Positions 1 through 11,900 of a DNA stretch of 64,000 bases are shown in pieces (the first letter of the stretch is position 1; each line of letters begins with the position of its first letter). Position numbers and translations under genes: made by a program. The notes beneath the pieces were generated by a model that was given only the letters and a program-made list of their open reading frames with translations, ran no database searches and was not told where the DNA came from. The stretch comes from Rostratula benghalensis (Eukaryota > Chordata > Aves > Charadriiformes > Rostratulidae), in NCBI GenBank assembly GCA_013399305.1, contig VXAI01000039.1, positions 1,915,875 to 1,979,874 of the forward strand, written 5' to 3'.

Positions 1-300
1 AGGGGCGCGGGGAGGGGCGCGAGGAGGGGCGCGAGGCCCTTGCCCGCGCGCACGTGCGCGTGCTCCCGCCCCGGTGGCGGGGAGGGGCGGGCGTTGGCGC
101 TGCCACGGCAACGGGCCGAGGCGCAGGCTGCAGCCGGACAGGCCGCGCCGCCTCCCGACGGCCTGCGGGTTTGTTCGCGTCCGTTGAACGCTGTTTCTGG
201 TTTGAGAAGCGGCCTCGGAAGGTGTCGGTCTCCCGGCAGGAGTTGCTGTGCCGGTAGTGTAGGAGGGCAGAGCGTGGCAGTCGCCAGAAGGGCCCGGTCT
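1..300. promoter_or_regulatory. CpG-rich promoter at left edge, probably FBXW7 5' end
   Basis: This stretch is very rich in G+C and CpG, unlike the AT-rich DNA that follows. It opens with three near-copies of a GGAGGGGCGCGA unit (about 2-37). It contains a palindromic CACGTG E-box at 51-56 embedded in an NRF1-like GCGCACGTGCGC context, and an RFX X-box-like GCTGCCACGGCAAC at 99-112. No TATA box is evident. These are marks of a housekeeping-type CpG-island promoter. Known vertebrate synteny places FBXW7 next to TMEM154, on the same strand and with its 5' end facing this way, so the leftward transcript is inferred to be FBXW7. No FBXW7 coding sequence is visible here. An open frame of 118 codons across this island is typical of GC-rich DNA and is not counted as a gene. 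Confidence 0.6.
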
Positions 301-366
301 CTCGTTTCGGTTCAGGCTTCTCCCCAGTGCTGCCCACCTCCGGGCACCTCAAACGCAGTAATCAGG
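200..366 (+). ncRNA. Putative first exon of a divergent plus-strand transcript
   Basis: A strong splice donor lies on the plus strand just inside the CpG island: ATCAGG followed by GTAAGAG, with the exon ending at 366. This fits a promoter-divergent non-coding RNA, or an alternative first exon, transcribed away from the leftward gene. The transcription start is not visible, so the left limit is arbitrary. No downstream exon with coding content was found in the next 28 kb. The donor match is seen directly; the existence of the transcript is inference. Confidence 0.3.
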
Positions 367-399
367 GTAAGAGTTACACAGGCCCTGCCTTCCTAAATA

Positions 400-3300
400 T
401 GTATAAAAAAATATAGTAATGGCAGGAGCCACTCGCTCTATTGCGGGGTTGTGGCCGTTGTGTGAGAGCTCTGCCAGCGTTCCTTTAGCACGCAATGCAG
501 ATACGGTGCTGTTGGTTGAACACAAGGCAAAAATGAAATACTTAATTGCTGCTCATTAAGTGCGTGGGATGGCTGCTTGCAGCATCCAGCTTGTGCATCG
601 AGGAAAGCTTAGGCCCTCTGGAAAAAAAAAAAAGAGGAGAAAAAAAAAAAGGCAGTAGTTGATCATGTTGCTATCATGAAACATACACAGGAGCAAAATT
701 AAGGTTAGTCATATAACTCAGGTCTGGCGTTTTCTGCCTTTGGAGTGCTAATCTCTGCCATGTTAATGTGTCCCCCGGGGAGACCACAGGCAGACAGTAG
801 CTACTTTGCCTGGACCCCATGCCAGCCCTGGCCAGAGGTGATCTAACCAGATTAGAAGCCTTCCCACTGCCCCCTAGCTTTATCCTGCCTGCTATTCAGT
901 TTTAATAGTGCCTCTTACTCTCCATCGTCTTATGCTGGAAGTCTTTTCCCATAACCTAATTTACCTGGTTTTTCTCTTCCTGTGTATTAAAAACAGATGT
1001 TTGAACTTGCCTGAGTCTCTGAACCTCCCACTGGGACAATGTAGTGGAGGAGCACTCTCGCTCTTCAGAGCTACATCCAGGTCCTGTCCTCGTCAGCTGA
1101 AGCTCCACACCTCGGTCACAGCCCAGTTTATGCTTTTTGTCACGAATTGTCAGGGGGTGTTATTGCAGAGTGCAGCCTCCTTCACCACTGAGCCCGCTTC
1201 CTCACAGAACATCACTCACCTTCCCCACAGAAGGACAAAGCAGCCCTGTAATAAATACATAAATAAATATGTAATCATGTAATTAATTTCAGCTTAATAT
1301 TCCCAGGGCAGGCAGGAATTAAGTCTACACGAGTAATCTAATTCTAATATTTTGATTTTGGTAAGGTTTTTTCCCCTAAGCTTACAAAAACACTTGTGCA
1401 TTTTTTGCCCTCCGCAAAGGAAATAATGGTGCTAAAACTTTTACATCTACTGTATGGATGTCTGCCCCTTGAACTAAGAGAAAGGTGATCTCTTCCCTCA
1501 GAGCTCATCCGCATCAAGGAGTTACAAGTTCCTGTTTCTTGGACCTATTGCTTGTTCTTCTGGCTTTTCAGTTTTATTGCAGTGTTCTCCCCTCTGCCAG
1601 TTGAATTCCAGGTTTACACATAGATCAAACTGGGACACAAGCACTGAGTACATATGACTTGGGATTGAAGGAAAAGGTTGGCTGTCTGATCAGTGTCGGT
1701 CACTGGCAAGAGCAGATGCATCATTGCTCAAGAAACAGAAAATCAGTACTCTGCCAGCACTGATGATAGTGCCAGGACTGTATGTGGATTAAATGAAAAT
1801 GTTACGAATTTTTATTAGTCCCAGATTGAAACGGTTCAGCGCCTAGTCTTTAATGGAAATGTGGTCATGACTGACTGCACTTCAAGCAGTGGGGGTAAAA
1901 ATAGGAATTGTACTGCAGATCGATGCATTGGCATAATTATGCAGGGAGATTAGCACTGTCATATGCCAGACTCTAATGCCACCACACATACAGTTTCCAT
2001 AAAAGTGATTTTTAAAATAAAACATAGAACAGTATTGAGTGGAACTGCATTGTTTTCAACATTCAATCCAGTCAGAACCCAAAAAAAAAAGAACTTGCCA
2101 GAGGTTAGTACTGTGCATGAAATAGTGACGGAGCTAGAGAAACACTCTTTTCAAGCACTCTGTCTAGAGGTTGAAGGGATACCTGCTGACTGTCTGCATG
2201 CATTTTCTTCCCGTGACGTTTTTAATCTTGGTGGACTACTGTCTGTACCAGAAATTGGAATTAAGCTTAATGGCAAGTCTGCAATCTATCATTTTTTTAT
2301 TACACTTAAAATGCACGTATAAGAAAAACTGCGCTGAAATACATTAAAGCTTCCCCTTGACCTTGGTAGCTGAAAAGACTACATGCTAAAAGGCATAGAA
2401 AAATTAGATGATGGTTTGAAAATGTACATTAGCTAGGAGAGACAGGGCACATGCATTAGTAACAAATCTACAAGAAAATTGTTATTATAGAGGAAAGCTG
2501 ACCCTGAATTGTACTGTCATCTTTAAAATGACATAAATAATAAGGTGAAATAACCAAATGAAAGGAGCAAATTCAAATACTAAACCACCATTTTAAAAAT
2601 CTGATTAATTTGCCCATGTTTCTGGTTTTATCAGATGTATGTGATAAATTTTGTAAGCTTGAAGTGCTGTTTGCAGATAAAGGGAAACATAAAGGATTTC
2701 TTTGTGTGGGAAAACATGGACTCAAATGAAGTTAATGCTGAAGGAGGCTTCTGTACAAGGTTTACTTCATTTTGACTAATACAATTTCAATTTGCATCTT
2801 TACCTTTTTTTAGGATTATTTGCCCTCAGTGTTTACAAACAGATGGATCCTAATGGCTTGCAGTGCTGTGCATCACACTGCCTGCAGAAATGAGAATGGA
2901 AACTGAGTGCTGTCTCAGGAGGATGTTTTAGCTCCCCTCACCTGCCCACGTCCATCCACGTTTCAGATGCCCCTCCCCACCCCAAACCCAGGCCAGAGCT
3001 GTGAGGAAGCTGTGCTGTTGCATTAGAGGTGTAGAAGGTGGCAGGCAATGGAGTGGGGGATGCCAGATCAACAGCTGTCTTAATCACAGCATGTTCTGCT
3101 GGGTGAGAAAAAAAAAAAAAAAACCCTCAGGAGCAGACAAAAGGTAGCAAAATGAGCAAGATACCCAAGGGACAAGGGACTAGAACCACACTTTTTGTTG
3201 TTAGTGAAATACAGATTGGTTCATCTGTCTCAAGCTTCACTGTATTGGCTGCAGTGTGTATGTTGCACATAGGTTGTCAAAACCTTCTACTAAACCTTCT

Positions 3301-6300
3301 ACTAAATCTACTAATTCAGACTGCCTGCTGCAACTTCCTAAATGGTATGAAACATCCTATCTATCGGCTTCATGTAAAGACTTAAAGTAAAGAAGCAAAG
3401 AGCTCCTTCTTTTATAGAGAGCCTTCCTGGAAAAGTCACGGTTAGTTCTACCTCTAATTCCCAAGAAATGAAACCGCTGTCCTAGCTGACCTTGGGGAGG
3501 TAATTTTAAATATCCTGCATGATGGAACTGAGACCTCCCCCCTCCCAGCAGCTAGACATTTGGTTCATTTCTGTTTTCTTGCTTTTCTTTTCAATACTGT
3601 TTTTAGAGTGACTGGTAAGGCATACTTCACATTCTCCCATGGTTTTACTGAGTATTGTAATGCTGTGCACAAGCAGGTTGCACCAAACTTCAACAGTGAA
3701 ATCATGGTTGTAGATAGAACCTATTGCACTCAGACAAAATATAAAAGATACAACAGCATCGACAACAAGAAACCAAGAGAGAAAATCTCCTTTCATCTTC
3801 ATTCCTATAGCAAAGAAGGCCTCACAGAGACACTGAGCTCAAGCAGAGTTAGAATGTAATTCTTCTGTTCCCATAAAAGGAACAGCTAATGAAAAAAAGA
3901 GCTAGCCAAGATCTCATTTCCAAGAGTTGTAACAGGCTAACACTTCCCAGTTGCAGATAGAAGGTCTGGGAAAGACAGAAGAAATTTCTGAGATAGATAA
4001 GGCCAATTTTCATGGATGCATTCAAATAACTGGAGCCTATTTCCCAAGCCTCCACCCTGCTTGAGAGACAAAGTGAGTAAATTTACTGCAACCAACGTCA
4101 ATGAAGTTTAGCCGGACGTAACTCCAGCAGAGCCAGGATCAGGCTGCAAGTAAAGATAAAGGACGATGCTGCGACAGCACCAGCTCAGGAAGCTGGTAGC
4201 ACAGATGGTGTCATCAACAGGGAATTTCAATCTCAAATCATAGGTCTTGGTGACAACACCATCCTTTGCCATAGACATCTACTCACAAATTTCATAGCAG
4301 CAATTTATCAGAGAAGGTTTGTGAATTCTTACTCAGGAAAATTCATGCATCAAAAGAATTTTTACGCTGACTGAGGAAACTCAGTTTCTTTACAATACTG
4401 TTGAACACCGCATGCAAAATTTTACTTTTAAAAGGCACAGCTTTAAACAAAAACACTGGGGTTTGTGAAATGTTTGGAACCAAACTCTGGATTGACCTGA
4501 CTTGTGCAGCACTGCAGGCTCAGATCTCCAATCTTAGAAACCTTACAGGCAGGTATTTTCACTCCACTCCTGCTACTAACACACCTGGTAACACACTCAA
4601 GTGCACCCATTTCTGAACATTCTCCAAACAGCCACCAAAACACTCAGTTTGTCAGGTCCACCAAGGACATGATTACAGCAGGACTAAACCAGCACTAGAA
4701 CCTTGTTTAAAATCAGTTGTATCCTGGAAAAGTCAGGGCAGACGTAGCAAAGGTGGGACATATCCATGTATTGGGGAAACTACACTGAGCATCTTGCCTG
4801 AAAGCTCACTGCTAGCAAGTTTTACCAGACACTTGCTGCTACTGGACCTGAAATTAATAGCAATAAAAAGAGAACTTAGATATCTAAGAGCAGCTACTTG
4901 TTCCCATAAAAGCCACAGAGGGAGCACAGAAAATTCCCATGAGAGAGCATTTATTCTGTGCCTCTGTTAAATACTGGTTTACAAAACACCAGCCTATTTA
5001 TAGTATTCATCTAAGAGTGTACTTGAAAGTGTTAGCACCTTTCTTCTATAATCTATATTTAGCCATGGTAGTCTAACTGTCATGGCAAGCAAAGCAGGTT
5101 TGGTGGAGCAAATCCTAATAAGGTATCCCCCAGTATTGAAAATCACTGAGTCACAGTTTTCATATTTAAACTATAATACCATTAAACAACAGTTCATAGG
5201 AAAGCTGTTTCCCGTAACACTGCTGTTTTCTGTGACAAATTGATCTTAGTGCTGAATTACCCCAAGCAATAGCAGAGCCCATTTTTTTTCAGAAATGTCA
5301 TTAATTCCTTGTCCCTGTCTCCCGAGGTAATTCTACAAAATTTAAGATTCACATTTTGACCTAAATTTGAACACCTATACGTCATCTTTATTTCAAATAC
5401 TACCTGACACTGGCCTGCTCTCTGGTACAATTAACATTTTGTTTAGCCATCTCACTTTGGCTATTAGCAGCCCATTAGCAGCATACAATTCAGAAAGCAA
5501 TTGTTTGGCACATCAGCTCCTGGAATAAAAGTTTGCACATATGTAAAAAGGATGGTCTTTGGAAGAAAAAATCACTGGACTCATGTGTTCAGCTAACTCA
5601 GAGAATAACCACTAACTGTGACAGGCAACACAGCATTCTCATCAATCAAAATTTCTGAAGCCATTTCTACTTTTGATTTTAATTATGTGGCTTTAAAATG
5701 GGACACTGACATTTTCGGCAATCAGCACCTGGTCCTCCAAACCAATAGCCTGTGGAACAAGGGTAAAGGCACTTTCCCAAAGCCTGTTTGAGTGAGGCAG
5801 CTCTCAATTTATCTGAATTAGGCTATCAGTAGTGCTGTGGAGTAGCAACAGAATCTCATCAAAATCTAGGCTTTAAGGCTTTTCTGAGATTATATTTTGC
5901 AATGAGAAATACTGACAAATGAATATAAGCCTATAACTTTATTTCAATGAGCTTACATGCTCTCCAGTTAGTAGCTTGCTTCATGCCTTGCTGTCTTTTA
6001 CTTGATAGTACATTCTTACTTCTCCCGTGTCTGAAGAAATCAAACTCTCCCCTGACTGAATAAAACATAATCAGGTTTTGTAGTTGTGCAGCTCCAGAAT
6101 AAACAGGCTTTAATTTAACTACTTACATTTTAATAATGATATTTTAATTATATATACATACAGAAAGAGAGAAAGAGCAAGAACAACTTCTAGAGTACTT
6201 AGCTGCATGCTAAAAAAATCAAGTTATAGCTGTTACACAAAATTACATATACAATCTGAAAACTATTCAGATTTGTCAAGCCTTGTGAAAAAGGAATAAT

Positions 6301-8700
6301 CTTATCTCTAAATGGTGCAATCCAAAATAATAGTTTTGATTAGCCAGTCATGCTGCTACCCTTTTTTATTTAGCTTCATCTAAAGAAATCCAGACCCCTA
6401 GGAAGAATGGAAAGACAGTGAGGCTTAACACTTTACTCTTCCTCAATGCTCATTGGGATATTTTATCAATAAATTAGCAACAACTTAACAGAACACTATT
6501 AAATTATATATGGGAAGTGGCTTCTGCATGGCAGGTTTAAAGCACAGTGCTACGCTCTGTCTTCCTATAGAAAATACCTTTTCTCATTGGATAAACCCAT
6601 ATCACATTAAGTCCAAAGGCAATCAAAAGCAATGAGAAATAGAAACATTCACCGCATAGGGAGCATTAAATATTGAAAATATCTGCAGCCAAGAGCTCAG
6701 CTTCACTAAGAAAACTCTCAGACTTGCTTTTCAAAGGCAGAACCCACAGACATTATCTGAGGAACCAAGCAGACAGCTGCAGGTTTGTTCTTTCTTTAGA
6801 GCATACTTTTGTTGTAGGCAGCTAACAAATTTTTCCAGAAGACAGAAGCATAGAGGGTTAAATAGGCTCCCAGGGAAGACCCTGGTTCAAGGGAGGGGGA
6901 AAAAAATGATACCATAAATTTGTGTTGAATACTGTCTTTTTCCCCTGAAAAAGGAAGCCCTGAAGAGAGGAGGTGTTACAGCCCTGACTACTGCTATGAT
7001 GAGTGATCCCTTCAGATTGTTGTATTCCATCTGTCTCAGATATAAAAGTTAGCAGTGCAGCACAAAAACCCTTTCCAGAAGGGAAAAGCTTGGAGATCTC
7101 CGAGCATCAGCAGGAAAGATGGTCCTGAAATGCAACAGAGGGGAGAAAAAATGTTTTGAATTCCCCAGTGCTGCTTTCAAGGGTTATTCTGAGGGTCATC
7201 ATCTCTTTCAGAAGTGGCACTTCTGTGCAGGCTATATCATGCAATGTAAAGTGTTTTAAAAGTTTTAAATAAAGAAACCAGCCTGAAAGCAGTTGCTTAT
7301 TTGATGTAAGAAGTAGTCTAAGCTGCCTGAGAGGGAAAGCTGAAAGTCATTCCAGGATATTTGGAGGTAGTCCAAATAAACTGCCAAAAATTTATGGATT
7401 TCTTATATAGTTGGACCCCCTTCCTAACCCTGTCATTATAAGTCCTCTCCTCCCCTTCCCCTTTTTTTTTTTAAATGAACTTGTTTATGGGAATCAAATT
7501 GTTTGTCTGAGTATCCTCAAATGTGGTTCTCATTAGTAAGGTGTTACCAGAGCTTTCTTAACTAGTAGCTGGTATTCCTTCGGGTAATATTAACAGCTGA
7601 AATCAGAGACTGTTAACTGTTACCCAGATTAAATGGCTTGTCATTCAGATTTATGTAATTGGGGGCAGGAAATAAGGATGAATTCCATTCTAGCATTCAC
7701 AGGTCAAGTATTTATTGGAGCTTAGCTAGTATAATGGGCTTGAACCATGTCGTAAGCTTGAGCAAAAGCAAGATAACATAACATCTCTTCTCCAGCTCTG
7801 CTCAGGTCAGGTTCTTCACTGTTTCTATTAAGCAAAGCAATGAGCCTACATGTGTTATTTTGCAGAATTACCCCTTATCAGAAGCAGTATGAGAAAACTA
7901 TTTAACAAACAAAAATTTCTCAGCTGGAACGTCTCCTCAATTTCCATCTTCAGTTGCTCTACCATGCAATAAAACTTATCCTAATTCAGCAGGAAACCTC
8001 AAGACCCACGTTATTTGTAGAAAAAAATGCCTACAGTTATAGTACTCAATCAGCTGCATGAATATTAATAGTGCTGAGAGCCTTAAATGTAGATAGTTCT
8101 CAAACTTTGCAGGCTTGTTCAGCATTATGTTCATCAGGCCTCCTGGGAGCATGCCTCAATAACAAAACTGAAAATGGTTGCTAGAGCTGAGGAAAAGAGA
8201 GCTCGTATCAGTTCCTGACACTGCTCACACTGCAACTATGCACCACTTAGCAGCCTACTCTGGGAATGGGGGGTGTTAGGAAAACCCACAAACTCCTGCG
8301 TACAAGGCTGCAGAGGAAGAGCAGTGTTCTGAGGCTCAGCATGCAGAGCCTGGCCAGCTGCACACCAGCAGACTGCATCCCTGCCTTCCCCTGGGAACCT
8401 CGGCTGCAGCAGGAGCCATTCCTTCAGCCTCCAGTTTAGTCTGTTAATGATGCTGCGCACAAATCCTGATGCTTCCTAGCAACTGCTGCCAGACCAGGTG
8501 TAGCCTTCTGGATTTTTGTTAATGCTGCTACCAATAAACAAGGCATCATTCTACTGTATGATCAGCCAGGTTAGCCAATCTGAAAAGGTAAAAACAGTTG
8601 CAGGGGCTTGGCTTTTTCACTCAAGAATTGAGGAGTAGTGAAAAATTATCTGAAATCTCAGACTCTGCTTGGAGATCTTTTAATAAAAAAGTCAGGTCTT
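400..8700. other. Intergenic DNA, no gene seen
   Basis: This stretch is AT-rich with short A and T runs, for example at 622-650 and 3108-3123. Open frames are short (about 125 codons or fewer) and I recognise no protein family in them. A 12-base unit AACCTTCTACTA is repeated twice around 3281-3305. I see no RNA gene and no recognisable transposon. It may hold regulatory elements of the flanking genes, but nothing in the sequence alone shows them. Confidence 0.6.
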
Positions 8701-8960
8701 TCATAGAATGGTTTAGACTGGAAGTGATCTTAAAGATCATCTACTTCCAACCCCCCTGCCTTGGGCAGGGACACCCCCCACTAGACCAGGTTACTCAAAG
8801 CCCCATCCAGCCTGGCCTTGAACATTTCCAGGGATGGGGCATCCCCAGCTTCTCTGGGCAACCTGTTCCAGTGCCTCACCACCCTCATAGTGAAAAAATT
8901 CTTCCCAGTATCTAATCTAAATCTGCCATCTTCCTGTGTACCCTCTTAGTTTTGTCCCCT
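8701..8960 (-). mobile_element. CR1 LINE 3'-end fragment
   Basis: The stretch starts with TCATAGAATGGTTTAGACTG and continues through phrases typical of the reverse complement of the avian CR1 3' untranslated end: a CCAACCCCCCTGCC-like block, a motif on losing independence from neighbouring text such as CCCATCCAGCCTGGCCTTGA, then CTCTGGGCAACCTGTTCCAG and CACCACCCTCA. The element is therefore in minus orientation, with its 3' end at 8701. It is 5'-truncated, as most CR1 copies are; similarity fades around 8960. A frame of 105 codons crossing it is a shadow of the repeat. Confidence 0.93.
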
Positions 8961-11900
8961 GACTCAGCAGTGGCTTCAGAAACACAGGCTGGGCTTTACC
9001 TCATGCCATTGCAGATGACAGGGCACCAAGTGTCATAGCACAGTTTTGGCATGTACCAGCTCTGGGAGGCCCCCCTCACCTCCATGCACCACAGCCCTGT
9101 CCCCGCCCCAACAGCAATACCAACTTTTTGTACAGCCTTAAGAAAACTAGATCAGAAATAACCCCTTCTTTGGAGGTTTATTTTGAAGCTCAGTCAGCTA
9201 ACTGCTCCATTTTTTTCCTATGATGTGGTGGTGCTGGGAGCTGGTGCACTGAGTAAGCTGGAGGACATGTGGCTGTGCACGCAGGAATTTCCCAAATCCA
9301 ACCTGCTCTCAAACCTAGCGTATGGCAGGTTGTGTTTCATAAAGCCTCCTAAAGGCTACACTCATGTCTGTTAAAGCAAATGTAAAACAGAAGCTCCTGA
9401 GCAGTTGGCAGAAGTCACATTGACCTTACTAGGGCTAGGACTTTGTCCATTTAAATAAAAGGGCAATTAAATATTTCTTGTGGTGTCATTGTGAACTTAT
9501 GTGTCCCCCGGCTGCCATAAAGCCTTCCAAGCTGGATATGGCTTATTCTTCTAACGCAGAAGAAGAAAGACCATATGTTTCTTAACTTTTACTTTCCAGC
9601 AGGAAGGAAAGTGTGAAAGTTGGTTCATTTTTTTCCTGTTGGTCACTTGGATTTTAAGCACTCGATATTCAGGTCTGAGTCTCTGAGCCAGGGAGGAAGT
9701 TTGTGCCATGAAATTAAAATATGTTCTGTGTCCTTTGAATCTGAGTTTTACTTTCACCTCTGCTTCTCTTTCAGTGTTCGTATTCCACACACAATGCTAG
9801 CTGCTTTTTGTTGTTATAATTCCAGGAAAGTTATTGAATATCTTCTGATAAATACTGAATTATATGCTTATGTCTGTGTTTGTGCTCATTTCTGAAGTCT
9901 GTAACCATAGTTCCCAAAAGTTCACATACATCAACAAAACCCACAACATTCACTTTCTTCATTTTATCTTTCCCCACTTAGTAAAATTCAGCAAGGGATC
10001 CAGGTGAATAACACACTGAGGATTACAAAGGATTTCAGCAAAACTCTCTACAGAGCTCAGCTTTGGCATACAATATTGTGATGGAAGAACTACAAACATT
10101 TTGTTTAAATTGTTACATTGAAAATACACACCCTTTGAAATCTTGTTGCATAAGAACAGCTGATAATTTTTTAAAAGTTATAAAATAAGCTGAAATTTTT
10201 AAGTAACTGCCTTAAAGGTTTTAGTCACATAATGAAACCTGATGCTTTATAATAACTGTAGGAACCAAGGAGGATTTTTTATTGATGAACAAATTGCTTA
10301 ATGACATATTTTCCTACTTTTTTCTCCCCATCATCTCTCTCTCTTCACCAAAAATAGGAAAATAGGATACAATGATCTCTTTTTTTTTTTCTTTTTTTTT
10401 TGTAATGAAAATGTTTCATTGAAATCCATGTATTACAATTACAGCTTTGGAAGCGGAGTAGGGTTAATGCATTTCACTAATGAAGTCCTAAATTCTGTTT
10501 CAGAATAGTTCCCATGCAATATGAATTTCAAAATCTAAATCTGATTTTTAATAGCAGTAATCAGTAGTTTCTGTTTAAGGGAAGACCAGCACTGAAACGT
10601 CAGATACTTCTGCTTTTTAGGTTGTACGAGGAAAGAATAGATTTCTACAGAACCAAATGCAAAGCAAACCAGTATCTGACAGCTCTGAATACTTGAAGCC
10701 TCTCTCACTCTCTAGTTTTACATCAGCCATGAGCTTCCTATATATAACCATAGTTAGATCCTAGAGCCACTGAAGAATTCAGGTGCCTGAGAACAGGGTA
10801 AGGCAGTGACTAGCCTTTGAGGCTTTATCTGCACTGACATCAAAAGTGGATCTTCAAACCATCCCTTACCTGATCCAACCAGCAGCCACCTGCACTGGAA
10901 TTTCTTCTATCTCAGCCTTTGGGAGCAATTCAGCCCAGCCTCAGGATCAAGTATCGACTGGTGTGACTTTGCCCGCCCGTTTGTTTTGGTGTGGTCCTAT
11001 TTCGCTGTAGACTTCAAGCAGTGGTGCCACGATTTTGTGGTCCTGGCTCTCAGCTGTGGCTTGAGATTTGAGATAAATATGGAAATAAAAGCAAGGCTGA
11101 TAGCCTGTGGGCTACATGCTGCCGGTAGCAGTATAATGCTAGTTCCTATGGCTCTAAGATAAGATGCACATTAGTGAGTATTGGGCTGACCAACCCCAAT
11201 TAATGGCTTTTTATGAACCTGTTGAAACTTGTATTGGAGTTATGAGTTAGGTGTGTTGATCTTGTGTGTTGCCAGGAAAACAATAGAGGCCTTGGAGAGT
11301 CCTTTTAATAAATGGTGTGTTGGATTAGAAGGTAGCTATTCTACGTCAATGCTAGAGGCAGGTCTTCAAAGTCTCTTTTTCCCTGTATTCTTGGGGTTGC
11401 TTTCAGTTGGCCTGCTTTTGAGTCAGTGTAATGAAGACCCAGATAAGCAATTGCATCTATCCCTGTACTGAACGTTTCTGTTGGTCTGCTCTCGGCAGCT
11501 CCTGTCTCAACACACAGGTTTTCTGGGCTGCTGCTTAAAGGCCTCTTTGCAAGTCAGTTAGTCTGTAAAATGACCAATGGCAAACCAAACAAAGGAGACA
11601 TGAGGCAACAGATGTCCTATTGGTTAGGTTACCAGTGCTTCCCAGTGATGGTCAGACTTGTAACATGACAAATAGTGAGTGCACCATATTGTTATTATTC
11701 ACTGTTGCTACTAAATGTTTTATCTGTCTGGTATTGCTTGAAATCGAGTATTTCAGCAAAAAGTGTGCTGGGAGGAGCACAGAAGAGGGGAGAAAAACAA
11801 TTTTAAGTGTATACCTAGAATCAATTGCGCTCTGATTTGTGTAGCCTGAAATATATTGACAAAAAGGTATCTGTAGCAAAACATTTGTTCCAGCTCTGCA

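Noticed and set aside
40..396. 118-codon plus-strand frame in the left CpG island
   Set aside because: GC-rich DNA lacks stop codons by composition; the product is Arg/Ala/Pro/Gly-rich with no domain, and a second frame overlaps it.
9183..9374. YDVVVLGAGALSK-like string resembling a dinucleotide-binding motif
   Set aside because: Only one short match in a 63-codon frame with no supporting flavoprotein sequence before or after; chance resemblance.
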